A stretch of DNA of 64,000 nt from Variovorax paradoxus EPS. Its GTDB lineage: Bacteria > Pseudomonadota > Gammaproteobacteria > Burkholderiales > Burkholderiaceae_C. Position 1 is the first letter of the stretch. Every line of letters begins with the position of its first letter. The translations under genes and the position numbers were made by a program. The notes beneath the pieces were generated by a model. It was given only the letters and a program-made list of their open reading frames with translations. It did no database searches and was not told the origin of the DNA. The stretch covers positions 4,464,001 through 4,528,000 of the forward strand of contig NC_014931.1 of assembly GCF_000184745.1 (NCBI RefSeq), written 5' to 3'. Shown here in pieces: positions 16,707 to 26,525 of this stretch.

Positions 16707-19700
16707 TCAAGCGGGCGTGACCCGGCTCAGCTCGTGTTCGTTCTTGCCACGGCGGCGCAGCTTGTCGAGCAGGAGATAGACGACCGGCGTTGTCAGCAAG
16801 GTGAGCAACTGGCTCGCGATCAGCCCGCCGATGATGGCCACGCCCAGCGGCCGGCGCAGCTCCGCGCCCTCGCCGAAACCAATGGCCAGCGGCAGTGCGC
16901 CCAGCGCGGCGGCCAGCGTCGTCATCAGGATGGGCCTGAAGCGCAGCAGGCATGCCTCGCGCACCGCCTCCAGTGGCGTGAGCCCGCGCGAGCGCTCGGC
17001 CTCCAGCGCGAAGTCGATGATCAGGATGGCGTTCTTCTTCACGATGCCGATCAGGAGGAACACACCGATCAGCGCAATGATCGAGAACTCCATGCGGAAC
17101 ATCAGCAGTGCCAGCACCGCGCCCACGCCGGCCGAAGGCAGCGTCGACAGCACGGTGATCGGATGCACCAGGCTTTCGTACAGGATGCCCAGCACGATGT
17201 AGATCACGACCAGCGCGGCCAGGATCAGCATGAACTGCTGGCCCTGCGACTGCTGCGCGCTGGCGGCAGTACCGGCGAAGGCGCCGCGCACGTTGGTCGG
17301 CATCGCGATGTTGGCCTCGGCCTTGGCGATGGCCTCGCGCGCATCGCCGAGGTTCGCGCCCTCGGCGAGGTTGAACGAGATCGTGGTCGCGAGTTCGCCG
17401 TCGTCGTGGCTCACCGAGGTGGCGACCGATTGCTCCTCGAACTTCGCCACCGCCGACAGCGGCACCAGCGTGGTGGGCGTGTTGCTCAGCACATTGCCGG
17501 TCGATGCGCCGCGCAGGCCCGCGTTGGCCGACACGGGCACCGTGGTGCTCGCGGCGGTGGCAGTCGATGCGGCGCCGCCGGTGGTCGAAGTGGTGGTGGC
17601 CGTCGCCGCGACCTGCGTGGTCACCGTCTGCCCGCCGATCACCGACGTCCTGGTGGCCGGCACGTACACGTCGCTCAGCGAATTGGGGCTGCGCGTGTAG
17701 CGCGGCGCCCACTCCATCACCACGTGGTACTGGTTGAGCTCGGTGTAGATGGTCGCCACCTGCCGCTGGCCGAAGGCGTTGTAGAGCGCGTTGTCGATGG
17801 CGGTGGAGGTGAGGCCCAGGCGCCGTGCGCTGTCGGGGTCGACCTTGGCCACCGTCTCCACGCCGTTCTGGTCCTGGTCGGTGTCCACGTCGGTGAGCAG
17901 CGGCTGCAGCTTCAGTTCGTCCGACAGCTTCGTGGCCCAGGTGCGCAGATCCGCGAGGTTGTCGCTCTTGAGCGTGTACTGGTAGGTCGAGTTGCTCGAG
18001 CGCCCGCCCGAGCGCACGTCCTGCACCGTGCCGAGGAACACGCGAAGGCCTGTCACCTCGTTGAGCTGGGGCCGCAGGCGCGCGATGACGGCCAGGCCGC
18101 TTTCGGTGCGCTGGTTGGCCGGCTTCAGGTTGACGAACATGAAGCCGCCGCCCGCACGCGAGCCGCCGGTGAAGCCGATCACCGTGTCGACCGCCGGGTC
18201 CTTGCGGATGATGTCGACCACCTGTCGCAGCTTGGCCGCCAGCGCCTGCGACGAAATGCTCTGGTCGGCGCGCAGCCCCCCGTTGAGCTGGCCGCTGTCC
18301 TGCTGCGGAAAGAACCCCTTGGGAGCGGCGCTGAAGAGATAGACGTTCAGCCCCACCACCGCCACCAGGATCAGCATGACCAACGCCTTGCTGTCCAGCG
18401 CCCAGTCGAGGCTGTATTCGTAGCGCTTGAGCACCCAGTCGTAGCTGCGCGCGGCCATGCGCCCCAGGCGTCCTTGCGGCTTGTTCTTGTCGTGCTCGCC
18501 GCCGGGCTTGAGCAGCCACGCGCACATCATCGGCGTGGTGGTCAGCGAGATGACCAGCGAAATCATCACCGCCGCCGACAGCGTGATCGCGAACTCGCGG
18601 AACAGCCGCCCCACCTGACCGCCCATGAAAAGCAGCGGAATGAACACCGCCACCAGCGACACGCTGATCGACAGCACGGTGAAGCCCACTTCCTTGGCGC
18701 CCAGCAGCGCCGCCTTCATGCGCGACATGCCCGACTCGATGTGCCGGCTGGTGTTCTCCAGCACCACGATGGCGTCGTCCACCACGAAGCCGGTCGCCAC
18801 CGTGAGCGCCATCAGGCTCAGGTTGTTGAGGCTGAAGCCCAGCAGGTGCATCACGCCGAAAGTGCCCAGCAGCGCCACCACCGTGGCCACGGCCGGCACG
18901 ATGGTCGCCCGCACGCTGCGAAGGAACAGGCTGACCACCAGCACCACGAGCAGCACCGAAATGACCAGCGTGAGCTCGACCTCGTGCAGCGATCCGCGGA
19001 TGGAATTGGTGCTGTCCGAGGCGACCTGCAGCGTCACGTCGGGCGGCAACTGCGCCTGCAGTTCGGGCAGCAATGCGCGCACGCTGTCGACGGTCTCGAT
19101 GATGTTGGCCGAGGGCTGCCGCGTGATGAGGATGATGATCGCCGGTTCGCCGTTGAAGAGGCCCAGCGTGCGCGTGTCTTCCACGCCGTCGATGACCTCG
19201 GCCACGTCCTGCAGCCGCACCGCCGCGCCGTTGCGCCAGGCCACGACCATCGAGGCGTAGTCGCTGGCGCGCAGGGCCGGCGTCTGCGTGTAGATCTGCA
19301 GCTTGCGGCCATCGCCCTGGACCATGCCCTTGGGGCGGTTGGCGTTGGAGGCCTGGATGGCGGCGCGCACGTCTTCGGTGCTGATGCCGTAGCGGTTGAG
19401 CGCGAACGGGAGCAGTTCGATGCGCACGGCGGGGAGCGAGCCGCCGCCGATTTCGACGTCGCCTACGCCGTCTACTTGCGAGAGGCGTTGGCTCACGATG
19501 TTCGATACCGCGTCGTAGATCTGGCCTGGGGTCTTCGTCTTGGACGTGAGGGCCAGGATGATGACGGGCGAGGCGGCCGGGTTGGCCTTGCGATAGGTTG
19601 GGTTGCTTCTGAGGGTCGCCGGCAGGTCGACTCGGCTGGCGTTGATGGCGGCTTGGACCTCTCTTGCCGCGCCGTCGATGTTGCGGCTCAGGTCGAATTG

Positions 19701-19979
19701 GAGGGTTACGCGGGAGGAGCCTACGGAGCTCGTGGACGTCATTTCGTTGACGCCTGCGATGGTGCCTAGGTGGCGCTCTAAAGGCGTCGCGACACTCGTT
19801 GCCATCGTTTCGGGGCTTGCTCCCGGAATCGAGGCTCTTACGGAGATGACTGGGTAGTCGACCTGCGGCAGTGGCGATACGGGCAGCACGAAGAAGGCTG
19901 CTATGCCGGCCAGGGCTATGCCGATGGTCAGCAGGACTGTGCCTATGGGTCTTCTGACGAAGGGGAGCGATAGATTCAT
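16707..19979 (-). CDS. mdtC: RND efflux permease, MdtC/MuxC-like
   Basis: A 1090-residue inner membrane proton-drug antiporter. It has the RND arrangement: N-terminal helix (FVRRPIGTVLLTIGIALAG), porter domain, helices 2-6, second porter domain and helices 8-12. The proton relay Asp pair is in [13 protein letters not shown], and the C-terminal [15 protein letters not shown] is conserved. Paired with the second permease at 20803-23937 it should form a heteromeric MdtBC-type pump. It is longer than usual because of a Thr/Ala-rich insertion in the second periplasmic domain (about bases 17470-17630). The start follows family alignment. Confidence 0.92.
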   Translation of the reverse strand: MNLSLPFVRRPIGTVLLTIGIALAGIAAFFVLPVSPLPQVDYPVISVRASIPGASPETMATSVATPLERHLGTIAGVNEMTSTSSVGSSRVTLQFDLSRNIDGAAREVQAAINASRVDLPATLRSNPTYRKANPAASPVIILALTSKTKTPGQIYDAVSNIVSQRLSQVDGVGDVEIGGGSLPAVRIELLPFALNRYGISTEDVRAAIQASNANRPKGMVQGDGRKLQIYTQTPALRASDYASMVVAWRNGAAVRLQDVAEVIDGVEDTRTLGLFNGEPAIIILITRQPSANIIETVDSVRALLPELQAQLPPDVTLQVASDSTNSIRGSLHEVELTLVISVLLVVLVVSLFLRSVRATIVPAVATVVALLGTFGVMHLLGFSLNNLSLMALTVATGFVVDDAIVVLENTSRHIESGMSRMKAALLGAKEVGFTVLSISVSLVAVFIPLLFMGGQVGRLFREFAITLSAAVMISLVISLTTTPMMCAWLLKPGGEHDKNKPQGRLGRMAARSYDWVLKRYEYSLDWALDSKALVMLILVAVVGLNVYLFSAAPKGFFPQQDSGQLNGGLRADQSISSQALAAKLRQVVDIIRKDPAVDTVIGFTGGSRAGGGFMFVNLKPANQRTESGLAVIARLRPQLNEVTGLRVFLGTVQDVRSGGRSSNSTYQYTLKSDNLADLRTWATKLSDELKLQPLLTDVDTDQDQNGVETVAKVDPDSARRLGLTSTAIDNALYNAFGQRQVATIYTELNQYHVVMEWAPRYTRSPNSLSDVYVPATRTSVIGGQTVTTQVAATATTTSTTGGAASTATAASTTVPVSANAGLRGASTGNVLSNTPTTLVPLSAVAKFEEQSVATSVSHDDGELATTISFNLAEGANLGDAREAIAKAEANIAMPTNVRGAFAGTAASAQQSQGQQFMLILAALVVIYIVLGILYESLVHPITVLSTLPSAGVGAVLALLMFRMEFSIIALIGVFLLIGIVKKNAILIIDFALEAERSRGLTPLEAVREACLLRFRPILMTTLAAALGALPLAIGFGEGAELRRPLGVAIIGGLIASQLLTLLTTPVVYLLLDKLRRRGKNEHELSRVTPA

Positions 19980-20802
19980 CGCTTGCTCCCCTGCGAGGGG
20001 CGGAGGCCGGGTCTCGCCCCGGCGGGCGACTTACTTTCTTTTGCTTCGCCAAAAGAACGTAAGCAAAGAAAAGGCGACCCTGCTGTCTGCGTCCCTGCGC
20101 TTCACTTCGGGCAACCTGCGGTGCTCACGTTCCGCGGGGTCTCGCCCAAACTCGCTGCGCTCAAACAAGGGCGAGCCCTGATCCGCGAAACGCTCCGCTC
20201 CTCGGCGCATACAGAAGGGCTTTGGGGACCGACGCGCCATCGCTGCGCTCGGCTGCTCAACACCTCACGAGCCTTTGCTTCGCTCGGCTTGGATTGGCTC
20301 CCTCCCCTTCCGGGGGAGGGTTGGGGTGGGGGCACGCGGCGCTCGTTGAGGCGCGGCTGTGCAGCGAGCGCCGTCGTGCCCCCATCCCAGCCTTCCCCCG
20401 GAAGGGGAAGGAGCAATGCATCAGGCCCGGTGTCGCATGTCTTGTCTTTCTCCCTCCCCTCCCGGGGGAGGGCCGGGGCGGGGGCACCACGGCCGAGCGA
20501 AGCGAAGGCCCGACTGCAAGCCGAGCGAAGCGATGGCGCATCCGGGGTCAAAGCCCTTCTGGCTGCGCCGAGGAGCGCAGCGGTTCGCGGATCAGGGCTC
20601 GCAGCTGTTTGAGCGAAGCGAGTTCTGCGAGACCCCGCGAACCGCGAGCACCGCAGGTTGCCCGCAGCGAAGCGAAGGGTCGCAGACAGTAGGGTCGCCT
20701 TTTCTTTGCTTACGTTCTTTTGGCGAAGCAAAAGAAAGTAAGTCGCCTGCCGGGGCGAGACCCGGCCTCGGGAAAAAAACAAAGAACAGGAAGCAAAACC
20801 GA
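19980..20802. repeat. Intercistronic repeat block with a large inverted repeat
   Basis: No real gene lies in these 823 bases between the two permease genes. Arms of about 250 bases are inverted, at roughly 20004-20254 and 20518-20770. Both contain stretches such as TTACTTTCTTTTGCTTCGCC or its complement with only scattered mismatches. The roughly 260-base centre holds three copies of a shorter GC-rich element (20298-20334, 20376-20413 inverted, 20450-20488). Open frames across it are by-products of the repeats. The block would form a very large hairpin in mRNA in the middle of the efflux operon. Confidence 0.85.
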
Positions 20803-23800
20803 TCAAGCCGCTTCCTCCTCAACCGCAGCCCGACGCGAACTGCCTCCCCCAAGCCGATCAAACGCCAAATAGATAACAGGCGTAGTGAACAGAGTCAGCA
20901 GCTGGCTAACGATCAACCCGCCAAAGATCGCAAGCCCGAGCGGCCGCCGCAATTCAGCGCCTTCACCAAAACTCAACATCAACGGCACGGCAGCAAAAAG
21001 AGCAGCCAAAGTCGTCATCAAGATAGGCCGAAATCGCAGCAGTGCAGCCTGGTGAATCGCCTCCCGAGGCGACAACCCTCCCGTCCGCTCCGCATCGATC
21101 GCAAAGTCAATCATCATGATCGCGTTCTTCTTCACGATGCCGATCAGCAAGATGATCCCGATGATCCCAATCACCCCCAGATCATTGCCAGTCAGCATCA
21201 GGGCAAGCAGCGCCCCAACCCCGGCAGAAGGCAACGTCGACAAGATCGTCAACGGATGCACATAGCTCTCGTACAGCACCCCCAGCACGATGTACACGCA
21301 AACAACCGCCGCAAGAATCAGCCACAGCTGATTCGACAGCGACCGCTCGTAAGCCCCCGATGCGCCAAGGAAAGTCATCGTCACGCTCCCCGGCATCCCG
21401 ATCTCCTTGGCCGCCGCCCGAATCGCATCGACCGACTGGCCCAGCGACACGCCGGGCGCGGTGTCGAAGTTCAAGGTGCTCGCCGGGTACTGCGCCACGT
21501 GCGTGATCTGCAAGGGCGCCGGCTGCTCGGAGATGTCTGCGATTGCGGCGAGCGGCGTCGCCGTGCCCGATCCGGCGATCAGGTTCAGCTGCCCCAGCGT
21601 CTGCGGCGTGTTCACCATGCCGGGCCGTGCTTCGAGAATCACGCGGTACTGGTTCGTCTCGGTAAAAATGGTCGACACGATGCGCTGGCCGAAGGCGCTG
21701 TAGAGCGCATCGTCCACCGTGCTCGCGGTGATCGACAGCCGCGCCGCGGTGTCGCGGTTCACGTTGACGAATGCAGCGAGCCCCTGCGCGCCGGCATCGC
21801 TGCTCACATTGCGCACCTTGTCCGACTCCTGCAGCTTCGCCACCAGCTTCTGCATCCACTCGGTGATGAGCGCGCTGTTCACGCCTTCGAGGGACACACG
21901 GTATTCGGTCGGGCCGGTCTCGGCGTCGATGGTCAGGTCCTGCGTGGGCTGCAGGTACAGCGTGACGCCGGCCACCTGCCGCACGCGCTCGCGCAACCGG
22001 TCCATCACTTCCTGCTGGCTGTCGTGGCTGCCCTTCAGGTTGATGAGCATGCTGCCGGTGTGCAGCATGGTGTTGTTGGCGGCATCGACGCCGACGAAGG
22101 AACTGAGGTTCTCCACGTCGGGGTCTTCGAGAACCGCACGCGCCGCCTGCAGCTGCAGCTGCGCCATGCGATCGAACGACACATCCTGCGCCGCCTGGAT
22201 GCGCGCCTGCAATTGGCCGGTGTCCTGCGTGGGAAACAGGCCCTTGGGGATCGTGAGGTACAGCACCACCGTGAGCACCATGGTGAGCAGCGCGACCAGC
22301 AGCGTGAGCGGCTGGTGGTCGATCACCCAGTGCAGCGAGCGGTCGTAGCGCACCATCACGCCGTCGAAGAAACGCTGCGCGCGTGCGCCGAAACCCGTGC
22401 CGCCGGGCTCCTTCTTGGGCTCGTGCTTGAGCCAGCGCGCCGACATCATCGGCACCAGCGTGAGCGAGACCACCGCCGAGATCAGGATCGTGATCGCCAG
22501 CGTCACCGCGAACTCGCGGAACAGGCGCCCGACCACATCGCCCATGAAGAGCAGCGGAATCAGCACTGCGATGAGCGACACCGTCAAAGAGATGATGGTG
22601 AAGCCGATCTGCGTCGCGCCCTTGAACGCGGCCTGCAGCGGCTTTTCGCCCTCCTCGATATAGCGGGCGATGTTCTCGATCATCACGATCGCGTCGTCCA
22701 CCACGAAGCCGGTGGCGATGGTCAGCGCCATCAGGCTCAGGTTGTTGAGGCTGTAGCCCAGGAGGTACATCAAGCCCAGCGTGCCGATGAGCGAGATCGG
22801 CACCGCGATGCTCGCGATGACGGTGGCGCGCAGGCTGCCGAGGAACGCGAAGATCACAAGCACAACCAGCACCACGGCCAGCACCAGTTCCATCTCCACG
22901 TGCTGCACCGAGGCGCGGATGCCGGCGGTGCGGTCGCTCAGCACCTCGATCTTCAGGCCCGCAGGAAAGCCCGCCTGCAGCTCGGGCAGCTGCTTCTTGA
23001 TGGCGTTGACGGTGGCGATCACGTTCGCGCCGGGCTGGCGCTGCACGTTCAGGATGATGGCGGGCGTGAGCTTGGGTTCGGCGCTTTCGCCACCCTCGGC
23101 GGTCTTGGTCCCCGCCCACGCGCCTAGCTGCGTGTTCTCGGCGCTGTTGACCACCTGCGCCACATCGACCATGCGGATCGGCGCGCCGTTCTTGTAGCTG
23201 ACGATGAGGTTCTTGTAGTCCTCGACCGTGAGCAGCTGGTCATTGGAATTGATGGTGTAGGCGCGCTTGGGGCCGTCGAAGCTGCCCTTCGCGCCATTCG
23301 AATTGGCAGCGCTGATGGCGGTGCGCAGCGTATCGAGCCCGATGCCGTTGGCCGCGAGCGCCTGCGTGTTGGCCTGGATGCGCACGGCCGGGCGCTGCCC
23401 GCCGCTGAGCGACACCAGCCCCACGCCCGAGACCTGGCTGATCTTCTGCGCGAGCCGGGTGTTCACGAGGTTCTGCACCTCGGTGAGCGGCAGCGTATCG
23501 GAAGTGATGGCGAGTGTGAGCACCGGCGCGTCGGCCGGGTTGACCTTGGCGTACACCGGCGGCGCGGGCAGATCTGCCGGGAGCAGCGAGCCGCCGGCGT
23601 TGATGGCGGCCTGCACTTCCTGCTCGGCCACGTCGAGCGTCTGGCCGAGCGAGAACTGCAGCGTGATGATCGACACGCCCGCCGCGCTGGTCGAACTCAT
23701 GCGGTCCAGGCCCGACATCTGGCCGAACTGGCGCTCCAGCGGCGCGGTGACGGTGTTGCTCATCACCTCGGGGCTGGCGCCGGGGTAGAGCGTCTGCACC

Positions 23801-23937
23801 TGGATGGTCGGGTAGTCGACCTGCGGCAGCGCCGACAGCGGCAGGAAACGGAACCCGACCATGCCGGCCAGCACGATCGCGACCATCAGCAGCGAGGTCG
23901 CCACCGGTCGCAGGATGAAGGGGCGTGAGGGACTCAT
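20803..23937 (-). CDS. mdtB: RND efflux permease, MdtB/MuxB-like
   Basis: A 1044-residue RND permease starting [20 protein letters not shown], with the usual 12 helices and two large periplasmic loops. The Asp pair is in [21 protein letters not shown], and the conserved [19 protein letters not shown] is near the end. Length fits MdtB. It follows the adaptor gene and is separated from the MdtC-like partner by the 823-base repeat block rather than the usual few bases. The substrate is not predictable; MdtABC/MuxABC pumps handle bile salts, novobiocin and other amphiphiles. Confidence 0.92.
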   Translation of the reverse strand: MSPSRPFILRPVATSLLMVAIVLAGMVGFRFLPLSALPQVDYPTIQVQTLYPGASPEVMSNTVTAPLERQFGQMSGLDRMSSTSAAGVSIITLQFSLGQTLDVAEQEVQAAINAGGSLLPADLPAPPVYAKVNPADAPVLTLAITSDTLPLTEVQNLVNTRLAQKISQVSGVGLVSLSGGQRPAVRIQANTQALAANGIGLDTLRTAISAANSNGAKGSFDGPKRAYTINSNDQLLTVEDYKNLIVSYKNGAPIRMVDVAQVVNSAENTQLGAWAGTKTAEGGESAEPKLTPAIILNVQRQPGANVIATVNAIKKQLPELQAGFPAGLKIEVLSDRTAGIRASVQHVEMELVLAVVLVVLVIFAFLGSLRATVIASIAVPISLIGTLGLMYLLGYSLNNLSLMALTIATGFVVDDAIVMIENIARYIEEGEKPLQAAFKGATQIGFTIISLTVSLIAVLIPLLFMGDVVGRLFREFAVTLAITILISAVVSLTLVPMMSARWLKHEPKKEPGGTGFGARAQRFFDGVMVRYDRSLHWVIDHQPLTLLVALLTMVLTVVLYLTIPKGLFPTQDTGQLQARIQAAQDVSFDRMAQLQLQAARAVLEDPDVENLSSFVGVDAANNTMLHTGSMLINLKGSHDSQQEVMDRLRERVRQVAGVTLYLQPTQDLTIDAETGPTEYRVSLEGVNSALITEWMQKLVAKLQESDKVRNVSSDAGAQGLAAFVNVNRDTAARLSITASTVDDALYSAFGQRIVSTIFTETNQYRVILEARPGMVNTPQTLGQLNLIAGSGTATPLAAIADISEQPAPLQITHVAQYPASTLNFDTAPGVSLGQSVDAIRAAAKEIGMPGSVTMTFLGASGAYERSLSNQLWLILAAVVCVYIVLGVLYESYVHPLTILSTLPSAGVGALLALMLTGNDLGVIGIIGIILLIGIVKKNAIMMIDFAIDAERTGGLSPREAIHQAALLRFRPILMTTLAALFAAVPLMLSFGEGAELRRPLGLAIFGGLIVSQLLTLFTTPVIYLAFDRLGGGSSRRAAVEEEAA

Positions 23938-23945
23938 GGTCTTGC

Positions 23946-24056
23946 TCCTTCCCCTTCCGGGGGAAGGTAGGGATGGGGGCAGGCGGCGTCAACCGCGCCG
24001 TGGCTGTTCAACGGCCGCCGTGCCCCCAGCCTGACCCTCCCCCAGCGGGGGAGGGA
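23946..24056. repeat. Inverted pair of GC-rich repeats between adaptor and permease genes
   Basis: Two copies of the element seen in the 19980-20802 block. One is at 23946-23980 (CCCCTTCCGGGGGAAGG then GGGGGC) and an inverted one at 24020-24056 (GTGCCCCCAG then CTCCCCCAGCGGGGGAG). Each copy can form its own hairpin and the pair can also fold together. Confidence 0.7.
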
Positions 24057-24073
24057 AAAGTCCGCCCACGCGC

Positions 24074-25690
24074 TCATTCCGTTTTTCCCTGACGTTCCGA
24101 CATGCGCTGCCAGCGCTCCAGCGCCGCCGGATCGCCCTTGTCGAGCGCTTCGAGGAAACGCTTGCGGCGCTCGAGCTGTTCGGGGTTGTCCTTGGCCGAA
24201 TCGAGCATGCGCTGGCGCTGCTCGGCGGTGGGAAGCTTGGCTGCGGCTGCAGGCGCCGGCGCTGCCGCAGCGGCCGGTGGCGTTGCGGCTGCACCGGCGG
24301 CTGGGGCGGCGGCGGTTCCGGGTGCCGGCGCGGTGGCTGCGGCAGGCGCCTGGCCTCCCGCCTTCGCGCCCGCACCGTTGCCGCCACCTTGGCGGCGCCG
24401 GTGGGTGCCCGCCGCGGCGCCCGAAGCCGGGGTGGCCGGCCGGTCGGCCTGGGTCTGCACGCGCGCGCCGTCCTTCAATCGGTCGCCGCCTTCGGTCACG
24501 ACCTGCTCACCGGCCTTCAGGCCCGACATGACGGCCACGTTGTCCACGCTCGATTCGCCGCGCGTCACGGGGCGCTGCGACACCGTGTTGTCTTCGTTGA
24601 TCACGTAGACGTAGTCGCCGTTGGGCCCGTGGCGCAGCGCCGTCACCGGCACCACGACGGCACTGCTGACGGTGCGCAGCAGGAGCCGCAGGTTGACGAA
24701 CTGATTCGGGAACAGCGCGCCGTCGGCGTTCGAGAAGCGCGCCTTCGATTTGACGGTGCCGGTCTGCGTGTCGACCAGGTTGTCGAGCGTGGAGAACATG
24801 CCCTTGGCGAGCTGGCGGGTGCGGGTGCGGTCGAAGGCCGTGGCCTCGAGCTGCGCGCCCTGCGCAAGACGCTCCTGCACTTCGGGCACGCGGTCTTGTG
24901 GCACGGAGAACTCGACGTCGATGGGCGCGATCTGCGTGATGACCGCCACGCCGCCCGTGGTGCCGGTCGAGATGTAGTTGCCCGCGTCCACCGGCCGGAG
25001 GCCGATGCGTCCGCTCACCGGCGCGGTGATGCGGCTCCAGGTGAGGTTGAGCTTGGCCGTGCCTTCATTGGCGCGATCGATCGCGACAGTGCCTTCGAGT
25101 TGCTTCACCAACGCGGCCTGCGTGTCGACATCCTGCCGCGCGATGGAGTCCTGGGTCAGCAGCGTCTGGTAGCGCTGCAAGGTGACGCGCGCGGCGGCCA
25201 GCTGGGCCTCGTCGCGCTGGCGTGCACCCGAGGCCTGCGCCAGCGCGTTCTGGAACGGTGCCGGATCGATGGTGGCGAGCACGTCGCCCTTCTTGACCAT
25301 CTGCCCTTCCTTGAAGAGCACCTCGGTGAGCACGCCCGAGACCTGCGGCTGCACGGTGACGTTGGCCAGCGGAGTGACCGTGCCCAGCGCCTCGAGCTGC
25401 ACCGGAATGTCGGCCTGCCGCGCGGTGGCGACGCCGACCGTGTTGGCGGACGCCCCGCCGCCGCCTCGTCCGCCCGGCCCGCCGCCCGGACGCCCGGCAC
25501 CTGGACCACCGGGACCGCCCGGTCCCGCCGCGGGGGCTTTCGACCGCTGAATCAGATACCAGGCACCGCCTCCCAGGGCCACCAGCAGCGCCAGGGTCAG
25601 CAACCACCCCAACCAGCGCCGCCTCTGTGCCGGAGGATGTGTCGGCGACACGATGGGCGGCAGGGGCTCGGGGGGAGTTTTGGGGTCCAT
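24074..25690 (-). CDS. mdtA: RND periplasmic adaptor, MdtA/MuxA-like
   Basis: A 538-residue membrane-fusion protein. It has an N-terminal membrane anchor (WLGWLLTLALLVALGGGAWY), a Gly/Pro-rich linker, lipoyl halves around a helical hairpin (VQPQVSGVLTEVLFKEGQMV and LTWSRITAPVSGRIGLRPVD), beta-barrel and membrane-proximal domains, then an unusual Ala/Pro-rich tail of over 100 residues ending in a charged helix (LERRKRFLEALDKGDPAALE). It is the first gene of the efflux operon. The start ATG at 25690 precedes the anchor; the open frame upstream is unconserved. No BaeSR-type regulator is adjacent. Confidence 0.92.
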   Translation of the reverse strand: MDPKTPPEPLPPIVSPTHPPAQRRRWLGWLLTLALLVALGGGAWYLIQRSKAPAAGPGGPGGPGAGRPGGGPGGRGGGGASANTVGVATARQADIPVQLEALGTVTPLANVTVQPQVSGVLTEVLFKEGQMVKKGDVLATIDPAPFQNALAQASGARQRDEAQLAAARVTLQRYQTLLTQDSIARQDVDTQAALVKQLEGTVAIDRANEGTAKLNLTWSRITAPVSGRIGLRPVDAGNYISTGTTGGVAVITQIAPIDVEFSVPQDRVPEVQERLAQGAQLEATAFDRTRTRQLAKGMFSTLDNLVDTQTGTVKSKARFSNADGALFPNQFVNLRLLLRTVSSAVVVPVTALRHGPNGDYVYVINEDNTVSQRPVTRGESSVDNVAVMSGLKAGEQVVTEGGDRLKDGARVQTQADRPATPASGAAAGTHRRRQGGGNGAGAKAGGQAPAAATAPAPGTAAAPAAGAAATPPAAAAAPAPAAAAKLPTAEQRQRMLDSAKDNPEQLERRKRFLEALDKGDPAALERWQRMSERQGKTE

Positions 25691-25958
25691 GGGATGCGTG
25701 GGGGAGGTGCAGGGTTGCGGCCTAGAGTACAGCGCCGAATGGTAGTACCGCTGTTTGCTGCGCCGTAAAGCGACGGTAAAGCTGACGGGCCGCCCGATCG
25801 ATCGATACCGGGCACCTGCGGTTCGCGCCGGCCGGATGCGCCTCGCGCCGCGTTCCCGCATTTCGTCGCATCGCGGTGGCCGGGGAGAGGCAGCGCCGGC
25901 ACAGTCCGCCCATCGATTCCCCGTTCACAACACCCATACCTTTCACCGGAGAACCACC

Positions 25959-26480
25959 ATGCTGCTGCAGATCCTTCTTCACACACCCAAGTGGGTGTTC
26001 GCCGTCTTCGTGCTGCTCGTCTGGCTCGGCGCCAAGCAATTGCTGTCGAACAGCGTGAGCCTCAGCCGGGTCACGCTGATGCCCATCCTCATGGGCGGCC
26101 TGTCGGTCTTCGGCGTGATCTCGGCCTTTGGCGATTCACTGGGCGCCCTGCTCGGCTGGGCGGCGGCAGCGGCGGTGCTGATCGCGCTGGTGCTGCAGCG
26201 CCCGCTGCCGGCCACCACCCGCTACGACGCGGCGAACCGCCAGTTCCACCTGGCCGGCAGCGCCGTGCCGCTCGCGCTGATGATGGGCATCTTCTGCACC
26301 AAGTACGTGGTGGGTGTGGCGCTGGCCATGCACCCCGAGCTGCGCCACCAGGCGGTCTTCGCCCTTGCGATCCCCACGCTGTACGGCGCCTTCAGCGGCA
26401 TCTTCGCGGCCCGTGCCGTGCGCCTGTGGAAGCTGGCCATCGCCACCGACGCTGTCGCCACCGGCGTCGGCGCGGCCTAA
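25959..26480 (+). CDS. DUF6622-like four-helix membrane protein
   Basis: A 173-residue hydrophobic protein with about five predicted membrane helices (WVFAVFVLLVWLGAKQL, VFGVISAFGDSLGALLGWAA, VPLALMMGIFCTKYVVGVAL and others). It resembles the DUF6622 family, function unknown. GGAG lies at a suitable distance before the ATG. It is divergent from the efflux operon across a 268-base gap and lies 45 bases before the sterol-desaturase-like gene. Confidence 0.75.
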   Translation: MLLQILLHTPKWVFAVFVLLVWLGAKQLLSNSVSLSRVTLMPILMGGLSVFGVISAFGDSLGALLGWAAAAAVLIALVLQRPLPATTRYDAANRQFHLAGSAVPLALMMGIFCTKYVVGVALAMHPELRHQAVFALAIPTLYGAFSGIFAARAVRLWKLAIATDAVATGVGAA

Positions 26481-26525
26481 GATCCGAGCCCCAGCCCCGA
26501 GCGCCCCGCCCAGCCAGGAACCGCC

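Noticed and set aside
15112..20052. A 1646-codon minus-strand frame fusing permease region and outer membrane protein
   Set aside because: The permease is in another frame (16707-19979); the lipoprotein begins at 16695 or 16584. The long frame is a GC-rich coincidence.
20003..20767. Several open frames of 70-230 codons across the repeat block, and a very long one reading through from 20359 into 23127
   Set aside because: They arise from repeats and GC-rich antisense frames; composition and the opposite-strand RND permease explain them, and no recognisable domain appears.
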